From contig NZ_VEWL01000012.1 of assembly GCF_006376685.1 (NCBI RefSeq), forward strand, positions 104,572 to 168,571: 64,000 bases of DNA. Direction: 5' to 3'. Of this stretch, positions 26,269 through 34,689 are shown piece by piece. The translations under genes and the position numbers were made by a program. The notes beneath the pieces were generated by a model, which was not told the DNA's origin, did no database searches, and saw nothing but the letters and a program-made list of their open reading frames with translations. The DNA is from Ochrobactrum teleogrylli (GTDB taxonomy: Bacteria > Pseudomonadota > Alphaproteobacteria > Rhizobiales > Rhizobiaceae). Each line of letters starts with the position of its first letter. Positions within the stretch are counted from its first letter, which is position 1.

Positions 26269-27192
26269 ATGTCAATCATTCGAAATCTAATCAACGCCGC
26301 CTTTTGCGGCCTTGCCTTGACTGCAACAGCGGCGAAGGCGGAAACGCTGACCGTCGCGCTTGGTACGGATCCTGCTTTCATCTCGGTTTACGTCGCCGAA
26401 CAACGGGGGCTCTTTGAAAAGGCCGGTCTAGACGTCAAGCTCTTACGCATGGCGCAAGGAGGCGACGCAATGGACGCCGTCGTCGCGGGTCAGGCGACCT
26501 TTGGGATCGCAGCCGACCAGACTGTGATGATACGGCTGGCCCGTGCCGACATCAAGCCGCTCGCTGTCGTCAGCGAGTCAGGGACCCATCTGGAACTCAT
26601 CAGCCGTCCTGACATTGGCGATCCCAGCCAGATTAAGAAGCTCGGCGTGATCAAGGGAACGGTGAGCGAATATGCTGCCGTCATGTTACTCAAAAAGTAT
26701 CAACTCGATCCCTCCGCTGTAACACTTGTGCCCGCCGGCGCTCCCGATCTTCCGGCCCTGCTCCAGCGCGGGGATGTGGACGCATTCTTCGGCTGGCCGC
26801 CCTTCAACGAGCAGGGAAGGCAGCAAGGCGGCAAGACACTTCTGACAAGTGGCGACGTAGGATACGTCTATACTATGTGGCTTAGTGCTCAGGGCGAGTG
26901 GTTAAAGACGCATCAAGAAGAAGCCAAGAAGTTCCTGGCTGTCGTGGCCGAAGTCAATCGCGATATCACCACTGATCGGAACGCCGCTGCCATCGACTTC
27001 CAGAAAGCAACCAGAATGCGCGCAGCTGACACGGTGCCTCTGATTGAACGCCTGTCCTTCCAGACGCGAGACTTCTCCGAAGCCGACCTCGTCAGCTTCG
27101 CTGGCATCGCCGATTTCCTTTATGAGCAGAAGCGCACACCGCAGCGCGTCAACATCGAAAACTACGTTCAAAAGGGATTTTTTAAGGAATGA
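26269..27192 (+). CDS. NitT/TauT-type ABC transporter substrate-binding protein (second system)
   Basis: The 307-residue binding protein has a Sec signal peptide (ending AKAE). Family motifs AFISVYVAEQRGLFEKAGLDVKLL and VAGQATFGIAADQT are present. Its sequence is clearly different from the binding protein at 22134, so this is a separate importer. ATGA coupling to the ATPase gene follows. The nearby arylpyruvate oxidoreductase genes suggest, without proof, an aromatic acid as substrate. Confidence 0.87.
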   Translation: MSIIRNLINAAFCGLALTATAAKAETLTVALGTDPAFISVYVAEQRGLFEKAGLDVKLLRMAQGGDAMDAVVAGQATFGIAADQTVMIRLARADIKPLAVVSESGTHLELISRPDIGDPSQIKKLGVIKGTVSEYAAVMLLKKYQLDPSAVTLVPAGAPDLPALLQRGDVDAFFGWPPFNEQGRQQGGKTLLTSGDVGYVYTMWLSAQGEWLKTHQEEAKKFLAVVAEVNRDITTDRNAAAIDFQKATRMRAADTVPLIERLSFQTRDFSEADLVSFAGIADFLYEQKRTPQRVNIENYVQKGFFKE

Positions 27193-27992
27193 CCGCGATG
27201 TCGAGAGGAAATTCAGTCACTATCGAGGGCGTTGGTATTCAAATCGGTGATCATGTCGTTACTAGCGGTGTCGACCTCATGATCAAGCCCGGCGAATTCG
27301 TCTGTCTGCTTGGCCCCTCCGGCTGCGGCAAGTCGACCCTTCTGAACGCTATCGCCGGCTTTGCTCCTGTCACCGGTCGGCTGCTCGTCGATAGTCAACC
27401 TGTACACGGCCCCGGCATTGATCGGGGTGTCGTCTTTCAGAGTTCGGAAGCGCTCTTTCCCTGGCTCACGGTCCAGGAAAACGTCGAATATGGCGCGCGC
27501 CTGCGCGGCGTATCAAAGACCGAACGAGCCGCCAAGGCCGAAGCTTATATCCGCATGGTCGGGCTCTCGCATGCTGCACAAAAATTCCCAAGTGAACTTT
27601 CAGGGGGAATGCGACAACGCGCCCAGATTGCGCGCGTACTTGCAAACGAACCGTCGGTGATCCTGATGGATGAACCATTTGGCGCCCTCGACGCCCAAAC
27701 ACGCGAGGTGCTGCAACGGGAAGTGGATAAAATCTGGCGTGAGACAGGCGCGACAATCATCTTTGTCACGCATGACATTCGCGAGGCCATTCTTCTCGCC
27801 GACCGGGTAGTGACAATGACGGCAGGACCAGCGGCTAAGGTGAAAACGATCTTGAATATCGATCTCCCGCATCCTCGCGACCTGTCGCATCCCCGCGCGG
27901 CTGAACTTATCGAGAGCTTGAGACAGGACATTGCAGCGGAGGTCAACCGTACATTGATCGCGCAAGGACTTTTGACGGAGGCGGCGGCATGA
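27189..27992 (+). CDS. NitT/TauT-type ABC transporter ATP-binding protein (second system)
   Basis: The 267-residue ATPase has Walker A GPSGCGKST, signature LSGGMRQRAQIARVL and Walker B VILMDEPFGALD. The start at 27189 overlaps the previous stop; ATG 27198 is an alternative. It is followed, with a four-base overlap, by the permease gene. Confidence 0.9.
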   Translation: MTAMSRGNSVTIEGVGIQIGDHVVTSGVDLMIKPGEFVCLLGPSGCGKSTLLNAIAGFAPVTGRLLVDSQPVHGPGIDRGVVFQSSEALFPWLTVQENVEYGARLRGVSKTERAAKAEAYIRMVGLSHAAQKFPSELSGGMRQRAQIARVLANEPSVILMDEPFGALDAQTREVLQREVDKIWRETGATIIFVTHDIREAILLADRVVTMTAGPAAKVKTILNIDLPHPRDLSHPRAAELIESLRQDIAAEVNRTLIAQGLLTEAAA

Positions 27993-28813
27993 GTTTGAAC
28001 GAAGTCTCACGTTCTGTGGCCGACAGGGCCCCCAAGGTCCTCGGGGCGCAATCGGCGCGCGCGCGCCTTTCACATGGAGTAATCGTCGCTCTTTCGATCC
28101 TCGGCGGCCTGCTTGTGTGGCAAATCCTGAGTCTCAGGATGTCGCCGCTTTTCTTTCCCTCACCGGCCCTCACAGCAATCGCATTCTGGGAGCTGGTTGA
28201 AGATGGAACGTTGTGGACCTCTATCACCGCCTCCAGCTTCCGGATTTTCTGCGGCTGGGCGGCAGGCGTTGCGGTAGGCATCCCCCTCGGTATGACTATG
28301 GGTTATTTTCGCCTTGTTCGGCAAATATTCGATCCCTACATCGAATTTTTCCGCTTCATTCCACCGATTGCATTCGTCACTCTAAGCGTGATCTGGCTCG
28401 GACCGGGCGAAGCTCCAAAGATTGCGCTGATCTTCTACACGACCGTCTTCACCGTGACACTCAATGCGCTCGCGGGCTCTATGGCGGTTTCCGATCTGCG
28501 CATCAAGGCGGCTGCCAGCCTCGGCGCGACCAGGGTTCAGACGCTCCTGACCGTCGTCGTTCCCTCCACGGTGCCCTTTATGATCACCGGTGCGCGGATC
28601 GCGATGGGCAACTCGTTCCTCACCATCGTCTCTGCGGAAATCGTCGCGGCCCAGGAAGGGCTCGGCGCCCTAATCTGGAACGCACGAAACTATGGACGGA
28701 CGGACTGGGTTTTCGTGGGCATCATCGTCCTTGGCTGCCTCGGGTTTCTCTTCGATCGTATCTTGCGCGCGGTGGCGGCAAAAACGCTGAAGCGATATGG
28801 GGTCAACATGTAA
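27989..28813 (+). CDS. NitT/TauT-type ABC transporter permease (second system)
   Basis: The 274-residue permease has about six transmembrane helices. The EAA-loop region is ASLGATRVQTLLTVVVPSTVPFMITGARIA. It ends the second NitT/TauT operon, directly before a terminator hairpin at 28851. Confidence 0.9.
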   Translation: MSLNEVSRSVADRAPKVLGAQSARARLSHGVIVALSILGGLLVWQILSLRMSPLFFPSPALTAIAFWELVEDGTLWTSITASSFRIFCGWAAGVAVGIPLGMTMGYFRLVRQIFDPYIEFFRFIPPIAFVTLSVIWLGPGEAPKIALIFYTTVFTVTLNALAGSMAVSDLRIKAAASLGATRVQTLLTVVVPSTVPFMITGARIAMGNSFLTIVSAEIVAAQEGLGALIWNARNYGRTDWVFVGIIVLGCLGFLFDRILRAVAAKTLKRYGVNM

Positions 28814-28850
28814 GCGAGTGCTCCTCCGGGAACAATTGGATGACCGACCT

Positions 28851-28880
28851 GAAAGGGGCGTGGAAACCGCGCCCCTTTTC
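28851..28880 (+). terminator. Rho-independent terminator after second importer
   Basis: AAAGGGGCG pairs with CGCCCCTTT across a TGGAAACCG loop and is followed by further T residues. It lies 38 bases past the permease stop and faces the end of the convergent iorB gene. The A-rich left arm may let it work in both directions. Confidence 0.75.
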
Positions 28881-29006
28881 CTTCGCATATGCCTCAAATA
28901 TTGGGATCGCGGCGAAAAGCGCGAACACAACGGAAGACCCGCCCCAGCTGTCTGCTGTGCGGGTCCATTCGTTGGGAATGGGCCGAAGCGAGCCCAGCGC
29001 CGTTTC

Positions 29007-30581
29007 TCAAGGTGCGTAGGCGCTCTCGAAAGTCTTGATCGCGCCTTCAAGCGCCTCACCATTTTCGTCGAGCATCGCAGCCTGCCTAATGCGGCTAAGC
29101 CAAATGGCACCGTCGGGCTTCTGCACAAGCTGCGGAACCAAGGCCATAATCCGGTCGAATTTGGAGTTCCCGCGCGCATGCGTGTCGGAATAGCCCTTTA
29201 CCAGACGGCGGCATGTCACAGCCTCACAGGCAAGTTGATAGTTGATCGACAGAAGCGGCAGAGCGACACCCAACCAGGTATCAATGTGCGCCATTTCCCG
29301 CTTATATCGCAGGCTGCCGCGACGAAAGCGCTTCGTCGCGGCCACCGCGTAAAGCGTCAGGAACCACCAGACGGTGCCGGTCTGCACGCGACGGCCTTTG
29401 TTGATTATGCGGTCCAGCGCCTGATAAAGCCGTGGTCGGCGTTCAATCATCCCGCCGAGCCAGGCTGGCAGGGTGCCCGCGACTTCCTCCATGCGCGGAT
29501 GCATGTATTCCGTCATATAAAGGATTTGGTCATCCTTGGCACCGATCTCCTTGCGCACACGCTCGAAACGACTGCTGCGTGTCTTAAGATCGGCAACGCG
29601 CACGACGTCATCATAGGTCATCGCGACCGCGAGATATTTTGCCACTTCACAGGTGAAGCCAAAATTCTGTACTGATCCGCTATTGGCGATATCCTCGCCA
29701 AGAATCTGTTCCATCCGATCAAGATATTGCATCGCGTAGGCAGGATCCTGATAGTCTACCAGCCGACATACGCCCGCAAACAGTATCCCCTGCGCATGCT
29801 CTGGGAATCTACAGCGAATGCGCGCCACGATAGCGTCTAGCTCGGTGTTTGCGGTTGTTACCGGTAGCGGCAAGAAATTCTTTTCGGGCGAACGGGTAAT
29901 CGGATCACGACGATCTTCGCGCGCGCGATTGTAGGCGGCTGAAAACGCCTTAAGGCTCGACTCAACCCCTTTGCCACCAGCGCGGACTGTATCTTCGAAA
30001 GCCGAGCGCGGAAACGGTAGAACCTCGGCCGCTGCGAGCGCTCCGAGCATAGCCGAGGAAACGACGCTGCCGCTCTTTTCGGCAAGTGTTTGCATATCGA
30101 ACGCAATGATTTTCTTGGCCGCGATACCGGCTGCTTCGACGACGGCGACCGGATCGCCAGTTCCATCGCCAGGAGTTTGCTTCTCGACAACCGCGTAAGA
30201 GCGATGGCTCGAAGCTATCAGCGTCGTGCGATCCGGCGTGACAATGCCACGGAGCATGGCACGCCCGGCCTCCATGAACTCGGACGCCAGCACTACGTCG
30301 ACGTCACCGGGGGTCGGCATCAGCGAGAAGATTGGCCGCTTTCCCTCAAAATCAGGAAGCATTTCGATGTAGTAGATCGTCGCACCAGTGCGCTGTGCTA
30401 CGCCTGGCACCGAAGTGGATTGCGCCGCCCAGCCTTGGGTCTCTGCCATGTTGACGATCCAGTCGGCGAGTACGCCCCCGCCTTGACCGCCCATGGCAAG
30501 GATCGCGATCGAGATCGGCCGCTTGAATGGAACTTCAGTAAGTTTCGGAGAGGTTACGTCAATCATGATGATCTCATGCAA
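29007..30581 (-). CDS. iorB: Indolepyruvate oxidoreductase subunit beta family protein
   Basis: The 524-residue protein has an N-terminal IorB-type domain (AILAMGGQGGGVLADWIV, STSVPGVAQRTGATIYYIE). It is extended by a roughly 300-residue C-terminal region found in aerobic proteobacterial forms; archaeal IorB is only about 200 residues. With IorA it oxidatively decarboxylates arylpyruvates to arylacetyl-CoA using ferredoxin. Its start overlaps the end of iorA by 8 bases; a second ATG at 30566 is possible. The function of the C-terminal extension is not known to me. Confidence 0.85.
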   Translation of the reverse strand: MHEIIMIDVTSPKLTEVPFKRPISIAILAMGGQGGGVLADWIVNMAETQGWAAQSTSVPGVAQRTGATIYYIEMLPDFEGKRPIFSLMPTPGDVDVVLASEFMEAGRAMLRGIVTPDRTTLIASSHRSYAVVEKQTPGDGTGDPVAVVEAAGIAAKKIIAFDMQTLAEKSGSVVSSAMLGALAAAEVLPFPRSAFEDTVRAGGKGVESSLKAFSAAYNRAREDRRDPITRSPEKNFLPLPVTTANTELDAIVARIRCRFPEHAQGILFAGVCRLVDYQDPAYAMQYLDRMEQILGEDIANSGSVQNFGFTCEVAKYLAVAMTYDDVVRVADLKTRSSRFERVRKEIGAKDDQILYMTEYMHPRMEEVAGTLPAWLGGMIERRPRLYQALDRIINKGRRVQTGTVWWFLTLYAVAATKRFRRGSLRYKREMAHIDTWLGVALPLLSINYQLACEAVTCRRLVKGYSDTHARGNSKFDRIMALVPQLVQKPDGAIWLSRIRQAAMLDENGEALEGAIKTFESAYAP

Positions 30582-32724
30582 AGGTTACACGCCGACGGTC
30601 GGCGCGACGTTGAAAGAAGCTGATCACTGCAGTCCGAATCTTAGCCATAAACCGGTCGCGACGGGTCGGGTTGTGAATGACATCGGCGCGGTAGAAGGAG
30701 GGGCAAAGCACAGCGGCTTCGGAAACCTCGCCGCAATTGCCACAGCCGACGCAGCTGTGGTCGATCGCTGCCACCGGATCGTCCTTCAATGGATCGTCAG
30801 TGTGCTTGACGGAGAGCGAGGGACAGCCGGAAAGGCGGATACAGGCGTGATCGCCGGTGCACACATCTTCGTCGACGCCGAAGCGCTCCTTGACCATGCG
30901 CTTGCCGTCTTTCACCGCCTTATTGAACTGCGGCTTCACGCGGCGCTGCTTGTTCAGCATGCATTCGGAAGAAGCGATAATAACTTTCGGACCCTTTTCG
31001 TCAGTCGTCAGAGCTTCCTTCAACGTGTCGCGCATCTTGGCAACATCGTAAGTGCGATCAATCTGGCGCACCCATTTCACGCCCACACCCTTCACGGCAT
31101 CGGTGATGGCGTTGTTGGTAGAGCGATCGGGATTTTGAGCGCGTGACGACAGGATGTCCTGGCCGCCGGTGGCCGCTGAATAGTGGTTGTCGACTATCAG
31201 GATTACGCCATCATGCTTATTGAAGACGGCGTTGCCGATACTGGTCGAGAGACCGTTGTGCCAGAAGCCGCCGTCACCCATAACAGCGATCGAACGCTTG
31301 TCCGCCTCAACATTGAAGGCGGAAGCACCCGCGCCGGATAGGCCGTAACCCATCGTATTGCCGCCTATATTGAACGGAGGCAGGACGGAGAAGATATGGC
31401 ACCCTATGTCGCCTGACACATGATGCTGGCCGAGCTCTCGCTCAGTCAGCTTCATGGCGGCAAAGATTGGGCGTTCGGGGCAACCGGTGCAGAAACCAGC
31501 CGGGCGAGGCGGAACGATCTCTTGGAGAGCCTTTACCTTCTCGTTTTCGAGTATCAGAGTTGCGTCCGGCGCTTCAGAACGGTTACCCAAAAGCTTATGC
31601 GCGTGGGTATTGAGGAATCTGCGCAGCCCTTTTTCAATCACTGACGCAGTGTAGTCGCCGCCGAGTGGCAGTATATCCTTACCGTGGACCTTGGTGTTGA
31701 TGTCCTTGCGATGGAGCGCGGTGATGAGTGCCTGCTCGATGAAAGCGGGATGGCCTTCTTCGATCATGATGACTGCCTTCTTATCGACGCAGAATTTGGC
31801 CACTTCGTCATCGATCATCGGATAGGTGACATTCATAACGTAGAGCGGAATGAGCGATCCGCCATAAACGTCTGCGAGCCCGAGGAATTGCAGCGCGCGC
31901 ATAACACTGTTGTACATGCCTCCCTGCAGGATGATGCCGACGTCACCGTCGGCAGGTCCCAGGAACTCGTTGAGCTTGCGCGTTCGGATGAAGTCCACCG
32001 CATTCGGCCAACGCTGCTCGAGCTTCTCCTTGTCATGGTAGATAGAGACGGGTGGCAGAACCACACGGCTGACATCGCGTCTCGGATTTTCAAGCGCTTG
32101 CCTCAAGGTGAACGTGGGCCGCTTGTTTGCTTTCGTGACGAACTGACCATGCACATGGCAGGCGCGGATGCGGACCTGCAACATGACCGGCGTGTTGGAG
32201 GCCTCGGAAAGTTCGAAGCCATCTTCCACTGACTTGACGATTGATTCTAGATTCGGACGTGGATCCAGAAGCCACATCTGTGACTTCATCGCGAAGGCAT
32301 GGCTGCGCTCTTGGGGGATGGATGATCCTTCGCCAAAATCTTCACCCAGAATGATCAGCGCCCCGCCCATGACGCCACCGGAGGCCAGGTTAGTAAGCGC
32401 GTCCGAGGCGACGTTGGTGCCCGCTGTCGATTTCCATGTGACCGCGCCGCGTAGCGGATACATCACCGAGGCCGACAACATAGCCGCCGCTGCCGCTTCC
32501 GAGGCCGACGATTCGAAATGGACGTCCAGTTCGTTCAAGACGTCCTTGGCATCGGCCAGCACATCCATCAGGTGTGAGATCGGCGAACCTTGATAGCCAC
32601 CGACATAGGAAACGCCTGATTGGAGTAAAGCCTTGGTGATAGCGAGAATGCCCTCACCCCTGAAAATTTCCCCCTCACCAAGGCGCAGGTCCTCGACTTC
32701 TTTGGCAAATGAGCGTTCCGCCAT
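30574..32724 (-). CDS. iorA: Indolepyruvate ferredoxin oxidoreductase subunit alpha
   Basis: The 716-residue TPP enzyme has an N-terminal pyruvate-oxidoreductase domain (SYVGGYQGSPISHLMDVL). The TPP-binding motif is GDGGFWHNGLSTSIGNAVFN. The C-terminal iron-sulfur region contains CVGCGNCGEVSEAAVLCP and a less canonical CTGDHACIRLSGCP. It converts aryl-2-oxoacids such as indolepyruvate to acyl-CoA. The ATG at 32724 follows GAGGGAG; TTG 32742 lies within that site and is rejected. It is divergent from maoC-marR, with two identical palindromes between them. Confidence 0.9.
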   Translation of the reverse strand: MAERSFAKEVEDLRLGEGEIFRGEGILAITKALLQSGVSYVGGYQGSPISHLMDVLADAKDVLNELDVHFESSASEAAAAAMLSASVMYPLRGAVTWKSTAGTNVASDALTNLASGGVMGGALIILGEDFGEGSSIPQERSHAFAMKSQMWLLDPRPNLESIVKSVEDGFELSEASNTPVMLQVRIRACHVHGQFVTKANKRPTFTLRQALENPRRDVSRVVLPPVSIYHDKEKLEQRWPNAVDFIRTRKLNEFLGPADGDVGIILQGGMYNSVMRALQFLGLADVYGGSLIPLYVMNVTYPMIDDEVAKFCVDKKAVIMIEEGHPAFIEQALITALHRKDINTKVHGKDILPLGGDYTASVIEKGLRRFLNTHAHKLLGNRSEAPDATLILENEKVKALQEIVPPRPAGFCTGCPERPIFAAMKLTERELGQHHVSGDIGCHIFSVLPPFNIGGNTMGYGLSGAGASAFNVEADKRSIAVMGDGGFWHNGLSTSIGNAVFNKHDGVILIVDNHYSAATGGQDILSSRAQNPDRSTNNAITDAVKGVGVKWVRQIDRTYDVAKMRDTLKEALTTDEKGPKVIIASSECMLNKQRRVKPQFNKAVKDGKRMVKERFGVDEDVCTGDHACIRLSGCPSLSVKHTDDPLKDDPVAAIDHSCVGCGNCGEVSEAAVLCPSFYRADVIHNPTRRDRFMAKIRTAVISFFQRRADRRRVTFA

Positions 32725-32748
32725 TATTCTTTTCTCCCTCAATGCGAT

Positions 32749-32764
32749 ATATGATTATTCATAT
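32749..32764. promoter_or_regulatory. Operator candidate 1, ATATGA-N4-TCATAT
   Basis: A perfect 6-bp palindrome with a 4-base spacer (TTAT) lies 25 bases upstream of iorA. An identical palindrome occurs at 32857. Its size and symmetry suit a MarR-type dimer, and a marR gene lies at 33445. Confidence 0.65.
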
Positions 32765-32856
32765 TTTATCGCGCAGTTCGCACCGGTTCGGTACGGCACG
32801 GCCGCTGTTGGTGCCGCTAAGCTTCAAGTTGTAAGGCAGTTGTCTTTTTCATATTT

Positions 32857-32872
32857 ATATGACAAATCATAT
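32857..32872. promoter_or_regulatory. Operator candidate 2, ATATGA-N4-TCATAT
   Basis: This second exact copy of the palindrome has spacer CAAA. It lies about 77 bases upstream of the maoC start and overlaps another short palindrome (CATAT-TT-ATATG, 32850-32861). The two sites are 108 bases apart, about ten helical turns, which would allow looping. Confidence 0.65.
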
Positions 32873-32949
32873 TTATGTGTCGAGTCCGGTAGTCAGCTTT
32901 ATTTTGACGCAGCTACCCAGCGGATCGCCTCGTCGGCGGAAAGGAAAAT

Positions 32950-33426
32950 ATGTCGGGATTGTTCTTTGACGACATCACTGTCGGGCAAATTTTCGAGGCA
33001 GGCCCTCATACCGTAAGCCGCGAGGAAATTGTGGACTTCGCTCAGCGTTTCGATCCCAATCCGTTCCACCTTGAGGATGCTGCAGCACTTTCGGTGGGAC
33101 TTCCATCGGTTATCGCATCGGGGTTTCATACCCTATCGCTAAGCTTTAAAATATTTTTCGATCTGCACCTTTGGGACGATGCAGTCATGCCTTCACCGGG
33201 CCTTGACAAGATTCGCTGGCACAAACCTCTGCTTTCTGGCAACACGATGAGAATACGCGCTACCGTTATAGATAAGACATTGTCGCGTTCCAAACCCGAC
33301 CGGGGAATTGTGACCGTTTTGCATGAGACCCTGGTTGTGGGAACAGACGCCCCATTGTTGACGGTGGAAGCAATGCATCGGTTGCGGACGAAAGACGGCT
33401 TCGCTACGAACAGACATAGAAAGTAG
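32950..33426 (+). CDS. MaoC-like dehydratase (hot-dog fold)
   Basis: The 158-residue protein has the MaoC/R-specific enoyl-CoA hydratase core: FAQRFDPNPFHLED (hydratase Asp and His) and a late strand region. It would hydrate an unsaturated acyl-CoA. Its placement beside iorAB suggests a role in processing the arylacetyl-CoA route or its derivatives. It precedes and probably shares a transcript with the MarR regulator. Confidence 0.85.
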   Translation: MSGLFFDDITVGQIFEAGPHTVSREEIVDFAQRFDPNPFHLEDAAALSVGLPSVIASGFHTLSLSFKIFFDLHLWDDAVMPSPGLDKIRWHKPLLSGNTMRIRATVIDKTLSRSKPDRGIVTVLHETLVVGTDAPLLTVEAMHRLRTKDGFATNRHRK

Positions 33427-33444
33427 GAAGTGAGGCAAGGCACC

Positions 33445-34038
33445 ATGGTTGAGAAAGACTCCAAGATTTCCGCCCGGCCAGTATCGCGCACGCTGGAACT
33501 GGAAGAGTTCCTTCCCTCACTTTTTAATCTGATAACGGCGGGTCTCAACCAACAGTTTTTGGAGCGACTGCGCCCCTTCGGCGTAACCGTTCAGCGCTGG
33601 CGAGTGTTGATGGTCATCATGAACAAAGGCGCTCGCAATATGGGCGAACTTGTGCAGCTGACCTTGATTCCACAATCGGCCCTCAGCCGGCTGATTGATC
33701 AGATGGAGAGGGATGGACTCGTTGTCCGTCGCATTTCTGATCACGACAGCCGCGTGGTCCAGGTCGAACTGACCCAATGTGGACAACATATCTACCACCA
33801 GCTCGCTCCGGCAGCGGCTAGCCATGCGAATGCCATCACTGCGGATTTTGACGAAGCCGAAACGGCTCAGCTCTTCAGTTTGTTGCGCCGTGTCCTGAGT
33901 AATCTCGACATCCGCACCTTTGCCGATCAAGAACCGTCTACCGAAAGTTCCCCACAAGAGGGACCTGGAAACGCCTCGCCTGTGCCCCGCAAAGCCGCAA
34001 CCCGTAGAAAGCGGACCAGAGCATCAACAAAAGTATGA
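33445..34038 (+). CDS. MarR-family transcriptional regulator
   Basis: The roughly 197-residue winged-helix regulator has a MarR core: VQRWRVLMVIMNKGARNMGELVQLT, SALSRLIDQMERDGLVVRR and the wing DSRVVQVELT. A disordered basic tail (TRRKRTRAS) follows. GTG 33430 is an alternative start. It is the best candidate for binding the paired palindromes at 32749 and 32857, and so controlling iorAB and its own operon. Confidence 0.88.
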   Translation: MVEKDSKISARPVSRTLELEEFLPSLFNLITAGLNQQFLERLRPFGVTVQRWRVLMVIMNKGARNMGELVQLTLIPQSALSRLIDQMERDGLVVRRISDHDSRVVQVELTQCGQHIYHQLAPAAASHANAITADFDEAETAQLFSLLRRVLSNLDIRTFADQEPSTESSPQEGPGNASPVPRKAATRRKRTRASTKV

Positions 34039-34109
34039 ACCGGGTTCCATGATCGTCCGGTTTTTGCTGAGACTAAACTGGTGTGAAAGTCGTGGCGCGG
34101 CCATAACGG

Positions 34110-34133
34110 ACGGTGCGGCCAGAGCCGCACCGT
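34110..34133. terminator. Perfect 10-bp hairpin between convergent genes
   Basis: ACGGTGCGGC and GCCGCACCGT pair perfectly around a CAGA loop. It lies between the convergent marR and flavin reductase genes. No T-tract flanks it, but position and stability suggest a bidirectional terminator. Confidence 0.6.
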
Positions 34134-34142
34134 ACATCGGCG

Positions 34143-34670
34143 TCAGGCCGCAACATGCAACGGTCTGTAACCGCCTCGCCAATAGGCTAAAGTCCCACCC
34201 TCATCTTTGGTGCCCACAGCTTTGACCGAGCCGATAATGATCGAATGTGAACCGCGATCGATCATTTCATCAAGCTTACAGTCGAACACCACGACCGCAT
34301 CCTTGAGCAGCGACACGCCGGTGGCCATCGTCATCCACTCCGCGCCCTCGTAGCGATCGGCGCCCTTGATGCCGCCGAAGCCCGAAAAACGTTCCGCCAA
34401 TGCCTGGTGTTCCGGTCCGAGCGCGCTCACGCCGAAATGACCGAAGCGCTCGATGATCGGCCATGTCGAGGACGATCGGTTGATACAGGCAATGACTTTC
34501 GGCGGTTGTGCCGACAAGGACACCATCGAGATGACGACAAGGCCCGACCGGTCTGTCCCCACGCCAGCGGTGATAAGACTGACATTGCCAACGACCAGCC
34601 GCATGGCAGCGCGAAACGCAGCCACACTCTGTTCGCCGGACATGTCGTGGAAGGTAAGTCCATCCGACAT
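34143..34670 (-). CDS. Flavin reductase domain protein
   Basis: The 175-residue FMN-binding split-barrel reductase resembles the HpaC/RutF class. It shows the opening FRAAMRLVVGNVSLITAGVGTDRSGLVVISMVSLSAQPPKVIAC, then FGVSALGPEHQALAERFSG and a late GGTLAYWRGGY. The ATG at 34670 is chosen; the frame upstream overlaps the monooxygenase gene. It ends up 19 bases after that gene on the same strand and should supply reduced flavin to it. Confidence 0.88.
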   Translation of the reverse strand: MSDGLTFHDMSGEQSVAAFRAAMRLVVGNVSLITAGVGTDRSGLVVISMVSLSAQPPKVIACINRSSSTWPIIERFGHFGVSALGPEHQALAERFSGFGGIKGADRYEGAEWMTMATGVSLLKDAVVVFDCKLDEMIDRGSHSIIIGSVKAVGTKDEGGTLAYWRGGYRPLHVAA

Positions 34671-34689
34671 GATATGTCTCCCCGTCGCG

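Noticed and set aside
28797..29675. Plus-strand frame opposite iorB
   Set aside because: It lies antisense to the conserved iorB gene and has no recognised domain.
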